Part shown: one piece after another, positions 8,343 to 15,522 of the stretch
How positions within the stretch are numbered: position 1 is the stretch's first letter
How the letters are laid out: each line of letters opens with the position of its first letter
NCBI GenBank assembly: GCA_947599875.1
Contig: CANQFV010000025.1
Coordinates: 1 to 39,763, forward strand
From: an uncultured Oscillospiraceae bacterium
GTDB taxonomy: Bacteria > Bacillota > Clostridia > Oscillospirales > Oscillospiraceae
Direction: 5' to 3'
Length of the DNA: 39,763 nucleotides
Notes under the pieces: generated by a model
What the model saw: the letters and a program-made list of their open reading frames with translations, nothing else
What the model was told of the DNA's origin: nothing
Database searches by the model: none
Program-made: the position numbers and the translations under genes

Positions 8343-9212
8343 ATGAACGGAATCATCATCATCGACAAGCCCCCCTCCTGGACAAGCCAGGACGTCTGCG
8401 CCAAGCTCCGGGGCGTCCTGCATGAGCGCCGGGTGGGCCACTCCGGGACTCTGGATCCCCTGGCCACCGGCGTCCTGCCCGTCTTTGTGGGCCGAGCCAC
8501 CCGGGCCGTGAGCTTTGCGGAGAACCACCAAAAGCGCTACACCGCCGCCCTGCGCCCCGGCCTTGTCACCGACACCCAGGACATCACGGGCGAAATCCTG
8601 TCCCGGCAGGACTGCGCCGTCACGGACGGCGACCTCTTGGCGGTACTCCCGGAATTTACCGGGGAGATCCGGCAGATCCCGCCCATGTACTCGGCGGTGA
8701 AGATCGGCGGGCGGAAGCTCTACCGGCTTGCCCGCGCCGGACAGACCGTGGAGCGCCCGGCACGGCCCGTCACCGTCTATTCCCTGACGCTTCTGGGCCG
8801 GGAGGGCGGGGATTTCCTCCTGGATGTGGTCTGCTCCAAGGGCACCTACATCCGCACCCTGTGCCACGACATCGGGGCGCGTCTGGGCTGCGGGGCGTGT
8901 ATGTCCGCCCTGCGGCGCACCCAGGCCGGCCCCTTCGCCATCGGGCAGGCCCACACCCTGGCCCAGGTGGAGGAGGCCGTAAGCTCCGGCCGGACGGGGG
9001 ACGTGCTTTTGCCGGTGGACAGCCTCTTCTCCCTGCACCCCGCCGTCACCCTGGACGCCGGGCGGGAGAAAAAATGCCGCTGCGGCAACGATTTCCCCCT
9101 GAATGTCCCCGACGGCCTCTACCGGGTCTACGGCGAGAGCGGGGAATTCCTCATGCTGGGCCGGGCGGAGGGCGGAAGAATGGGTACCGTGAAAAGTTTT
9201 TTTGAACCGTGA
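8343..9212 (+). CDS. truB: tRNA pseudouridine-55 synthase TruB
   Basis: TruB makes pseudouridine 55 in the T-loop of most tRNAs. The 289-residue protein starts MNGIIIIDKPPSWTSQD and carries the catalytic motif GHSGTLDPLATGVLPV with the nucleophile Asp38. Further signatures are YTAALRPGLVTDTQDITGE, IPPMYSAVKIGG, KLYRLARAG and CSKGTYIRTLCHDIG. The ATG 8343 follows CAGGAGGC; the longer frame upstream runs through repeat DNA and is rejected. ribF begins 11 bases after its stop. Confidence 0.97.
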   Translation: MNGIIIIDKPPSWTSQDVCAKLRGVLHERRVGHSGTLDPLATGVLPVFVGRATRAVSFAENHQKRYTAALRPGLVTDTQDITGEILSRQDCAVTDGDLLAVLPEFTGEIRQIPPMYSAVKIGGRKLYRLARAGQTVERPARPVTVYSLTLLGREGGDFLLDVVCSKGTYIRTLCHDIGARLGCGACMSALRRTQAGPFAIGQAHTLAQVEEAVSSGRTGDVLLPVDSLFSLHPAVTLDAGREKKCRCGNDFPLNVPDGLYRVYGESGEFLMLGRAEGGRMGTVKSFFEP

Positions 9213-9223
9213 GGTCATGCTGA

Positions 9224-10159
9224 ATGGAAAAAGGTGAACGCGTCATCGCCCTGGGCTTTTTTGACGGGGTGCATCTGGGCCACGCGGCCCTTCTGCGGGA
9301 GGCCTCCCGCATCGCCGGGGAGACCGGCGTCACCCCCGCCGTTTTGTCCTTTGACACGCCCCCCGGCAAGACCATCGAGGGGCGCCTTGTGCCCATGATC
9401 AACTCCCCCTTAGACCGGGCGGACATCCTGCGGCGCCTGTTCGGGCTGGAGGATCTGATCTTCCTGCACTTCGATGACGAGCTGCGGCACATGGCCTGGG
9501 ACCGGTTTGTGGAGTGGCTGAAAAGCGACTTCGGCGCCGTGTGTCTCGTGGCCGGTTGGGATTTTCGCTTCGGCTACGGGGGATACGGGAACGCGGAGCT
9601 TCTGCGGGAGAAGTGCGGCCGGCTTGGCATCGGCTGCCGCATCATCCCCCCCGTCCTGGCGGAGGGGGAGCCCATCAGCTCCACCAGGATCCGGGCGCTG
9701 CTGGAGGAGGGCAAGTGCCAGGAGGCCAACGCCCTGCTGGGCCACCGGCACCTTCTCACCGACACCGTGCGCCACGGCTACCGCTTCGGCAGGACTCTGG
9801 GCACCCCCACCGTGAATATGCGGTTTGAGGAGGGGGTCCTGGTCCCCCGCCGGGGGGTGTACATCGCGGAGGCCCACCTGCTGTCCTCCGGGGCGCGCTA
9901 CCCCGCCGTCACCAACATCGGCGTGCGGCCCACCGTGGGGGGCGAGGACGCCGTCAGCGTGGAGAGCCACCTTCTGGGCTTCTCCGGCAACCTGTACGGC
10001 CAGCGGATCCGGGTGGAGTTTTACCGCTTCCTCCGGGACGAGCAGAAATTTGACCGGATCCAGGATCTGCGCGACCGGATCCGCCAGGACGCCGCCGTGA
10101 CGCTGAAATTCTTCGATAAAAACCCCATCGACCCCTTCGATTACCCGGATTGGCGCTGA
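9224..10159 (+). CDS. ribF: Bifunctional riboflavin kinase / FAD synthetase RibF
   Basis: RibF converts riboflavin to FMN and then FAD. The N-terminal nucleotidyltransferase shows FFDGVHLGHAALL (about residues 12-24), SFDTPPG, GWDFRFGYGGYGN and ISSTRIRALL. The C-terminal kinase domain shows GHRHLLTDTVRHGYRFGRTLGTPTVN (about 175-200) and YPAVTNIGVRPTVGG. At 311 residues it has full length for the family. No FMN riboswitch is visible; it is co-transcribed with truB. An intrinsic terminator overlaps its last codons. Confidence 0.96.
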   Translation: MEKGERVIALGFFDGVHLGHAALLREASRIAGETGVTPAVLSFDTPPGKTIEGRLVPMINSPLDRADILRRLFGLEDLIFLHFDDELRHMAWDRFVEWLKSDFGAVCLVAGWDFRFGYGGYGNAELLREKCGRLGIGCRIIPPVLAEGEPISSTRIRALLEEGKCQEANALLGHRHLLTDTVRHGYRFGRTLGTPTVNMRFEEGVLVPRRGVYIAEAHLLSSGARYPAVTNIGVRPTVGGEDAVSVESHLLGFSGNLYGQRIRVEFYRFLRDEQKFDRIQDLRDRIRQDAAVTLKFFDKNPIDPFDYPDWR

Positions 10160-10175
10160 CAGCCATCCGGGTTTT
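10143..10175 (+). terminator. ribF intrinsic terminator overlapping the stop codon
   Basis: ACCCGGAT (10143-10150) and GGC (10152-10154) pair with GCC (10162-10164) and ATCCGGGT (10165-10172), followed by a short T-run. The stem's left arm is coding sequence of ribF. Confidence 0.75.
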
Positions 10176-10244
10176 CCTGATCTATACGCCTGTCCCCGCC
10201 GCCCGGCACCTTTTAAGGATCGCCGGATTATGAATTTTTTGTAA

Positions 10245-10288
10245 ACTACGCTGGTAGTGTTGACAAACGCCCGCGGATGTGCTACACT
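10245..10288 (+). promoter_or_regulatory. Promoter and BlaI-type operator of the blaI-like operon
   Basis: TTGACA (10260-10265) and TACACT (10283-10288) are 17 bases apart. Just upstream, ACTAC-GCTG-GTAGT (10245-10258) is a 5-bp dyad of the kind bound by BlaI/MecI repressors (ACTAC...GTAGT), abutting the -35 element. A shorter GTG-CTA-CAC dyad overlaps the -10. Autorepression by the downstream BlaI is inferred. Confidence 0.7.
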
Positions 10289-10335
10289 ATGCTCATCCCC
10301 AAACTACTGGAGTCTTTTTGAAGGAGGAAACCGGT

Positions 10336-10695
10336 ATGAATGTGAAGCTGTTCGATTCCGAGATCAAGGTCATGCACGTCTTGTGGCGGGAGGGGCCGGT
10401 GACGGCCAAGCACATCTCCGACGTTTTGAAGGAGGAGGTGGGCTGGAACATGAACACCACCTACACCCTGATCAAGCGCTGCATCGGAAAGGGCGCCATT
10501 GAGCGGAGCGAACCTAACTTCATGTGCCGCGCCCTGATCCCCAAGGAGGCGGTGCAGGAGGCGGAGACAAACGAGCTGATCAACAAGATTTACGACGGAA
10601 GCCCCGAGAACCTTTTCGCGGCGCTCCTGGGAAAGAAAAAGCTCACCTCCTCGCAGATCCGCAAGCTCCGGGAGTTTGTGGAGGATTGGGAGTGA
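10336..10695 (+). CDS. BlaI/MecI-family transcriptional repressor
   Basis: This 119-residue winged-helix repressor has the family pattern: FDSEIKVMHVLWREGPVTAKHI (helix-turn-helix region), then WNMNTTYTLIKRCIGKGAIER, in which the TTYTLIKR recognition helix is typical, and a C-terminal dimerisation part after AVQEAE. Such repressors are inactivated by proteolysis through a membrane M56 peptidase. The next gene, four bases downstream, encodes exactly such a peptidase. The start at 10336 follows AAGGAGGAAA. There is no beta-lactamase or PBP2a gene beside it. Confidence 0.93.
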   Translation: MNVKLFDSEIKVMHVLWREGPVTAKHISDVLKEEVGWNMNTTYTLIKRCIGKGAIERSEPNFMCRALIPKEAVQEAETNELINKIYDGSPENLFAALLGKKKLTSSQIRKLREFVEDWE

Positions 10696-10699
10696 CGCC

Positions 10700-12106
10700 A
10701 TGAGACTGCTTCAGATGAGTCTCTCCGGCGGCATCCTCATTCTCACGGTGGCGGTGCTTCGCGCCGTGGCGATGGATCGGCTCCCCAAGCGGATCTTTCC
10801 GGCGCTGTGGGCCTTGGCCCTGGCGCGGCTGCTGATCCCCGCAACTCTCTCCCTGCCGGGCGGGCGTGTTCCGTCGCTGGGCACGATTGGCAGGGAGACG
10901 CAAAAAATTTCCGGCGCTGTTCTCTCCGTTCTGACGGAGGGCGGCGGGGCGGCGGTACCCGCGGCGCCGGACAGGGGCCCCAGGCTCCCGGCGGAATTTC
11001 TGCTCTGGATCGTCCCGGCGGCGGTGCTTGCCCTTATCCTCACCGTCTCCTGGCTCCGGTGCCGGCGGGAATTTCGCACATCTCTCCCGGTGGAGGACGC
11101 CTTTGTGGCCCGGTGGCTCCGGGAGCATCCCCTTCGCCGGAAGGTGGAGGTGCGGGAGCTGACCGGTCTGTCCACACCCCTCACATACGGGGTGGTGAAA
11201 CCGGTTATACTGATGCCGAAGGCCACGGACTGGTCGTCCCACAGGCAGGTGCGGTATATGCTCTTCCACGAGTACACCCACATCCGCCGGTTTGACAACC
11301 TGATGAAGGCCCTGGCCGCGGCGGCGCTGTGCGTACACTGGTTCAATCCCTTGGTGTGGCTGATGGCCGCGCTGATCAACCGGGATCTGGAGCTGGCCTG
11401 CGACGAGTGCCTGATCCGCCACTTCGGCGGCGGGGAGAGGAAGAGCTACGCCATGACGCTGCTGAGTATGGAGGAGCGCCGGGGCGCGGCGGCCCCCTTT
11501 GGAAGTTATTTCAGCAAAAACGCGACGGAAGAAAGGATCAATGCCATTATGAAAGCAAACAAGAATTCACTGGTTGTTCTGGTCGTCGTCCTGGCCCTTG
11601 TGGCGGCGGTGACCGTGACGGCCTTTGCGGCCTTTGGCGGCGGCAAGTCCGGCAATGATGCCGAGCCCCCCGCCGGCGATACCGTCACAGACGGCGACAA
11701 GGACGCCGAGACCCCCGCGGAAAGGGACGATGACAAAGACGCGGACGCCTCCGTCAAGCCCGAGGAGCAGCTCCCGGACGCGGCGGCGTATATCGGGGAG
11801 TACACCGACCCGGACTCTGACACCGTGGGCCTGGAGATCGCCGAGAATCCCGCCGGCGGGTATGTGGTGCAGATCGGCATCTACCGCCTGACGAGTCTCA
11901 CCGACGGCGTGGGCCTGCTCACCTCCGAGGGGATGGTCTTCACCGCCACGGATGCCGATTCCAACCCCATCAGCGGGATCATCACGGTGTCGGACGGCAC
12001 GGCCACCGTCACCTTCACGGACTCCACCTGGAACTACCTGCCCAACGGCACGGCCTTCCGGTATGTGAAGACCTCCGGCACCCCCAATCTGTGGAGCGAA
12101 AACTGA
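10700..12106 (+). CDS. M56 (BlaR1-like) membrane metallopeptidase with a non-penicillin-binding exported tail
   Basis: The protein (468 aa) pairs with the BlaI-type repressor. Membrane helices lie near residues 8-25 and 33-50, followed by a hydrophilic loop and a helix about 105-123. The zinc motif is FHEYTHIRRFDN (H190, E191, H194), followed by NPLVWLMAALINRDLELACDE. A further helix (NKNSLVVLVVVLALVAAVTV, about 290-312) is followed by an acidic Asp/Glu/Pro linker and an exported domain from about residue 365 (YIGEYTDPDSDTVGLEI to the end). Classic BlaR1 has a beta-lactam-binding domain there; no SXXK-type penicillin-binding motif is visible. The exported domain looks like a small beta-rich module of unknown ligand. 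Start ATG 10700 replaces a longer frame lacking a ribosome site. Confidence 0.88.
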   Translation: MRLLQMSLSGGILILTVAVLRAVAMDRLPKRIFPALWALALARLLIPATLSLPGGRVPSLGTIGRETQKISGAVLSVLTEGGGAAVPAAPDRGPRLPAEFLLWIVPAAVLALILTVSWLRCRREFRTSLPVEDAFVARWLREHPLRRKVEVRELTGLSTPLTYGVVKPVILMPKATDWSSHRQVRYMLFHEYTHIRRFDNLMKALAAAALCVHWFNPLVWLMAALINRDLELACDECLIRHFGGGERKSYAMTLLSMEERRGAAAPFGSYFSKNATEERINAIMKANKNSLVVLVVVLALVAAVTVTAFAAFGGGKSGNDAEPPAGDTVTDGDKDAETPAERDDDKDADASVKPEEQLPDAAAYIGEYTDPDSDTVGLEIAENPAGGYVVQIGIYRLTSLTDGVGLLTSEGMVFTATDADSNPISGIITVSDGTATVTFTDSTWNYLPNGTAFRYVKTSGTPNLWSEN

Positions 12107-12150
12107 TAGGAACAACGCAAGCCTGCCCGGAAAGATCTTGAGGTGATCTG

Positions 12151-12753
12151 ATGAAACAGACTGTAGTATGCGTACTTGTGGCGGCTCTGATGCTGGCCTT
12201 CTCCGGCTGCGTCCTCTTTGACCGGGACGCCTCCGGCGGTCTGGCGGCGGATGAGAACCTGCCTCAGGAGGGGGAGAACACCCCTGACACCCCGGAGGAG
12301 GGGGAGAATACCCCCACCGCCCCGGAGGAGGAAAAGACGGAGAGCCGGCGGGACAACATCCCCTGGGAGGGGGATCAGCTCTACGCCGTGGCGCACCTGG
12401 GCTATCAGGAGATCCAGGAGCTGGACTACTTCGCGGGGCTGTATCTGGACAGCGCCGACGTGCCGGTCCACACTGTGTCCGACGGGGACTACTACCTGAT
12501 CATCCCCCGGTATGACGGGATGACCGTGGCCCTCTATAAAAACGACATCGAGACCTCCCAGGCCTCCCTGATCTATGAGACCCCGGACGCCAAGCCCTTT
12601 ATCGTCCAGTGCAACGTCAGCGACGTGTTCGCCGACCTGACCGTCCACTTCACCCGGGACGGGGAGACGGCGGAGTTCTCCCCCTTCATCTCCCTGGAGA
12701 ACGGAGAATTGGACGTGGGGGAGAGAGGACTTGAACTGGCGGGGAAGGCCTAA
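12151..12753 (+). CDS. Hypothetical lipoprotein
   Basis: The protein has a lipoprotein signal peptide: a short basic start, a hydrophobic core and a lipobox AFSGC with the predicted lipidated Cys20. A Pro/Glu/Thr-rich linker with a duplicated EEGENTP motif (about 35-65) follows, then a soluble domain (about 68-190) I do not recognise. It lies 44 bases after the M56 gene, with its own GAGGTGATCTG site, and is probably the third gene of that operon. The last residues (LAGKA) are encoded by sequence repeated in the hairpin element right after the stop (CTGGCGGGGAAGGCC occurs twice), so the element appears to have contributed the C-terminus. Confidence 0.75.
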   Translation: MKQTVVCVLVAALMLAFSGCVLFDRDASGGLAADENLPQEGENTPDTPEEGENTPTAPEEEKTESRRDNIPWEGDQLYAVAHLGYQEIQELDYFAGLYLDSADVPVHTVSDGDYYLIIPRYDGMTVALYKNDIETSQASLIYETPDAKPFIVQCNVSDVFADLTVHFTRDGETAEFSPFISLENGELDVGERGLELAGKA

Positions 12754-12980
12754 AGGCCCAGCTGGCGGGGAAGGCCTTTAGGCCTTCCCCTGCCAAGGGG
12801 GAACGTGCGAAAGGCCCGGCGTGAATTCTGCGGAATTCACGCCGGGCCTTTCTGCTGCCGCGCTGTGCGACCAGTCTGCGGACTGGTCACTTGCGCGGCA
12901 AGAGGGATTTTTTCCAAGGCACATGTCCTTGGAAAAAAGATTGAAACGGGGGGAGCGGGTCGGGGGTTGTCCGGTGTCTG
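12754..12980 (+). repeat. Modular post-stop hairpin element, copy 3 (A-B-C-D-E, full length)
   Basis: This is the cleanest full copy. A: GGGGAAGGCCT/AGGCCTTCCCC. Linker: TGCCAAGGGGGAACGTGCG. B: a ~19-bp perfect stem from AAAGGCCCGG... to ...CCGGGCCTTT with a TGCG loop. C: TGCCGCGC/GCGCGGCA enclosing GACCAGTC-TGCG-GACTGGTC. Then AGAGGGA. D: TTTTTTCCAAGG/CCTTGGAAAAAA. E: the G-rich tail ending GGTCGGGGGTTGTCC. It follows the lipoprotein stop directly. Confidence 0.82.
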
Positions 12981-12991
12981 CAAGAGTCCCC

Positions 12992-13101
12992 CTGTAGGGG
13001 CCGATGACCTCATCGGCCCGGGCGGGTTGGGTGACAGAGTGGTTGCGTTAAGATAGAAAACTTTAAAATTTGCCGTAGGGGCCGCCGCCCACGGCGGCCC
13101 G
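12992..13101 (+). repeat. 110-bp composite repeat, copy 1 (two GTAGGGGCC hairpins around a conserved core)
   Basis: CTGTAGGGGCCGATGA... and CCGTAGGGGCCGCCG... hairpins flank a core with GGTGACAGAG, TTGCGTTAAGAT and AAAACTTTAAAAT. Near-identical copies are at 18501-18610 (reverse) and 32217-32325. Nothing codes here. Confidence 0.7.
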
Positions 13102-13214
13102 TGTCGCGATGATTGAGGGCCGCAACAACGCCGGGTGGAGGCCTCCAACGTTTACGGGAAGCCGGCGTCCCTGTTGAACCGCCTCCTCAGGTATCGAAGA
13201 TAGATCGTTGCCAT

Positions 13215-13495
13215 TGCCTCACGGGGACGGTTCTTTGGTTCCACCAGTGTGCGCACTGGTGTTACAAAATAACCGTCCCCTTTGTCCCACCTACTCAGTA
13301 GAACAAACGCAAAAAGAATCTATCAATAAGGAAGCACCTTCCCGCGGGACTGAGGGACGGTTTTTTTGTCACACCGGAGCAAAGCGGAGGTGGGACTAAA
13401 GAACCGTCCCTCTGTCACGCCCGCAGGGGGTTGGATTATATTATGTCAGGCTGTGACGAAGTTGGGACAAAAGAACCGTCCCCTTGTCTCTCATC
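13215..13495. repeat. Cluster of three ACCGTCCC-type REP units
   Basis: Units near 13218-13290 and 13345-13423 are paired inverted halves (GGGACGGTT...AACCGTCCC); 13464-13493 is a half unit. The first contains ACCAGTG-TGCG-CACTGGT as its inner hairpin. No gene is visible between 13102 and 13510. Confidence 0.7.
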
Positions 13496-13510
13496 TTTTC
13501 TGCTTTGAAA

Positions 13511-15109
13511 TCAGTGGACATTGAACGTTAGCGTTATTGTAAACCCACTTCCTTTATATGTTCCTTTGCAAGTTACTGTAGCCGTACCCGAACGAAGAGC
13601 TTCAACTGTCATACCATTTATCTTTATAATACTTGTATCGGTTGTAGTTAATTCAGTGATCACAATGTCACTACCGCCCGTAACTGTGCAATTTATTTTA
13701 TTTTTGCTGCATATTTGAATCGAACCCGTCAATGTCTTATTGTTATACTGTGGAACATTCTTGTTCCCAAGTGGAATATGTGCAATTGTTATCGCTTCGT
13801 GGTGTATTGTCTCTTCACAGGTGCCAATTTCAGAAGCGGTAGTGTTATTATCCGTCCTCGGATTAGCATCTTTAGGCCAAACGTCAAAGGATAGCACCCC
13901 GCCGCTCTTGGTTGCGGATACGCGGACAACAGAACCTTTCGTGTCTTTCATTGTATCAAAAAGGGTAAGCTCCGCATTAATGTCATCAAGCGAGGTTGTC
14001 CCGGACGAAACGCTTCCGGTAAGGCTTACAATTGACCCGATTTTATCCAAATAATCATCGCTTTTCGGGTCGTACTTTCCGTCCTCAGTGCCAGACATAT
14101 TAACAACGCTTTGCATCAACCCGTAATAAACCATACCGTCTACATAGGCCTGTGTGTACGTTGTCTCCCCTACTGTGTAAACGGCGTTATTTAAATAATC
14201 GTTTGCCGCTTTATGTAGTTCGGCCCAATCCTCAGACTCAAACGGATTTACATCTGATTGCCCACCTGGCCGGGCTTCGGTTGCAATATAGCCTGAAAGC
14301 AAATCCGTTTTATTATCAGTCGAATGGAGGAAATCCAGCGTTTCCTGGCTTATATTGTATTTGCTTCCGCTTTCCGTAACAAATTCCGCAAAAGCATTGT
14401 TCCTTGCCATGCAGGCCGCGAGAAGGGCAGCCGCCTGTTCCTTGCTTGATCCGGCATCTGCAAAAGATGTAGTCAGGCCATTAGTTTGCCATGCCGTTCC
14501 CATTGCGGCTCCGCTGTTTGTGCCTGTCGTGGTCGTATACTGTGCCGCCAATTGCAGATATTCACCGGGCGTCTTTTCGCCTTTACCAGCTTGTTCAGCA
14601 GCCGTTTTCAGGACTTCTTCCCACATCTCGTCTGCGCTCGCTGCATACCGCGCAACAGGTATGTTTCCGTTCGCGTCAACAGCTCCGCTATCCCATAAGG
14701 CCTTCAGTCCAATTGTATCCGCCAGTTTGGCGAGTTGAGCTATTTGAGACCCAATATCAGCCCCTTTCTGCCATTTGTCATACTTTAAACGGGTACTGCT
14801 CAAATCCATCGCATCCGAAAGCGCAGTCTGTACCTTCGGTATAGCCTGCACCCCGCTGTTGGTGAGGTAAACGGACAGCCGTGCACCTTCCCCAAATAAG
14901 CTCGAGTCCGCGTAGTCCGCCAGCTCCAGTGCGTGCATGATTTCCCCCACGGTCTGCTTATCCAGCCCCTTTTTCGTGTGTTCGATGTACCCCGTGTAGG
15001 CCACCGCGCCCACGGCGGAGAGGATCGCCAGGATCGCTATGACGACGATCAGCTCCACTAAGGTGAAGCCCCTGTTTTTGCTCTTTTCTGTTGAAGAATT
15101 TTGTTTCAT
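13511..15109 (-). CDS. Large type IV pilin-like protein with a C-terminal Big2-like domain
   Basis: The start at ATG 15109 follows AGGAGGGCAGAC; an in-frame extension upstream to 15388 crosses the inverted repeat and has no ribosome site. The 532-residue protein begins with a class III signal: basic leader KSKNRG, predicted prepilin cleavage after Gly14, mature start FTLVELIVVIAILAILSA with Glu at mature position 5 (Glu19). A long Ser/Thr/Asn/Ala-rich region of unknown fold follows (about 45-430). The end (about 445-532, with SIIKINGMTVEALRSGTATV) matches the pattern of bacterial Ig-like Big2 domains. It is far longer than ordinary pilins, no pilus assembly genes are nearby, and it is AT-richer than its neighbours. 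The promoter that could drive it lies in an apparently invertible segment and points the other way here. Confidence 0.85.
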   Translation of the reverse strand: MKQNSSTEKSKNRGFTLVELIVVIAILAILSAVGAVAYTGYIEHTKKGLDKQTVGEIMHALELADYADSSLFGEGARLSVYLTNSGVQAIPKVQTALSDAMDLSSTRLKYDKWQKGADIGSQIAQLAKLADTIGLKALWDSGAVDANGNIPVARYAASADEMWEEVLKTAAEQAGKGEKTPGEYLQLAAQYTTTTGTNSGAAMGTAWQTNGLTTSFADAGSSKEQAAALLAACMARNNAFAEFVTESGSKYNISQETLDFLHSTDNKTDLLSGYIATEARPGGQSDVNPFESEDWAELHKAANDYLNNAVYTVGETTYTQAYVDGMVYYGLMQSVVNMSGTEDGKYDPKSDDYLDKIGSIVSLTGSVSSGTTSLDDINAELTLFDTMKDTKGSVVRVSATKSGGVLSFDVWPKDANPRTDNNTTASEIGTCEETIHHEAITIAHIPLGNKNVPQYNNKTLTGSIQICSKNKINCTVTGGSDIVITELTTTDTSIIKINGMTVEALRSGTATVTCKGTYKGSGFTITLTFNVH

Positions 15110-15210
15110 GTCTGCCCTCCTGATGTTCTTTCCCGGAGGCTCCTCCTCCGGCCTCGTCTTGGTGCATAAAAAGATGGAAGAATCGCCTTTTGACCTGCCC
15201 CTCCCCACGC
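15110..15210 (-). promoter_or_regulatory. 5' leader of the pilin-like gene
   Basis: The minus strand has a CCGGAGG-AGGAG-CCTCCGG hairpin about 15-45 bases before the AGGAGGG ribosome site. I find no consensus -35/-10 pair on this strand between the gene and the left inverted repeat, so expression seems to depend on a promoter delivered from the segment beyond it. Confidence 0.5.
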
Positions 15211-15241
15211 GAAAAATGGACATTATTGATATAATGTCCAT
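15211..15241 (+). repeat. Left inverted repeat of the switch (IR-L)
   Basis: The repeat contains TGGACATTA-TTGATA-TAATGTCCA: two 9-bp arms around an asymmetric 6-bp centre, the layout of a tyrosine-recombinase core site. It shares 23 contiguous bases, plus a GAAAAA flank, with IR-R. Confidence 0.85.
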
Positions 15242-15404
15242 TTTTCTGTCGTTCTCTTGGGTTGTCTTAGGTACTTCTTCCACTCGTACTTTAGCGAGGT
15301 GAACACCTGAGGGTACGCTGACGCTCACCCTGGCCCCTTTCCGTTTTCCGGAAAGCTCCAGAGTGCGTCGCGGCGTGGTCTTTTTCATTTTTTTCGGGGA
15401 ATTT

Positions 15405-15468
15405 GCCTAACGGCACTTGACATTTTAAGGTTTTCGGCTATAATAAGTACCGAAGAATTTCGTTAGGC
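15405..15468 (+). promoter_or_regulatory. Consensus promoter inside the invertible segment, with flanking dyad
   Basis: TTGACA (15417-15422) and TATAAT (15439-15444) are 16 bases apart, directed rightward. GCCTAACG (15405-15412) and CGTTAGGC (15461-15468) form an 8-bp inverted repeat enclosing the promoter, a possible regulator site. In the present orientation transcription would enter the recombinase gene antisense. Confidence 0.8.
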
Positions 15469-15491
15469 TTGCGCTTCCCCATCGCGACCTA

Positions 15492-15522
15492 ATGGACATT
15501 ATATCAATAATGTCTCTTTTTC
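15492..15522 (-). repeat. Right inverted repeat of the switch (IR-R)
   Basis: This is the reverse complement of IR-L except for two bases next to the GAAAAA flank. The asymmetric centre (TTGATA on the minus strand) is opposite in orientation to IR-L, so recombination between them would invert rather than delete. It also encodes the last codons and stop of the recombinase. Confidence 0.85.

Larger units (their letters stand above)
15211..15522. other. Putative invertible promoter segment (phase switch)
   Basis: A 250-bp unique interior (15242-15491) is bounded by 31-bp inverted repeats with two mismatches. The interior holds a single consensus promoter (TTGACA-16-TATAAT) pointing rightward, away from the pilin-like gene. 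A tyrosine recombinase gene abuts and overlaps the right repeat. Inversion would place the promoter about 170 bases upstream of the pilin-like start. The inversion itself is inferred from this layout and was not observed. Confidence 0.78.

Noticed and set aside
13215-13495. Possible CRISPR array from regularly repeated ACCGTCCC units
   Set aside because: The units are inverted pairs with irregular spacing; there are no constant direct repeats with unique spacers and no cas genes.
15110-15388. In-frame N-terminal extension of the pilin-like protein across the left inverted repeat
   Set aside because: The extension has no ribosome site, whereas AGGAGGG precedes ATG 15109, and the prepilin leader must be N-terminal to be processed.
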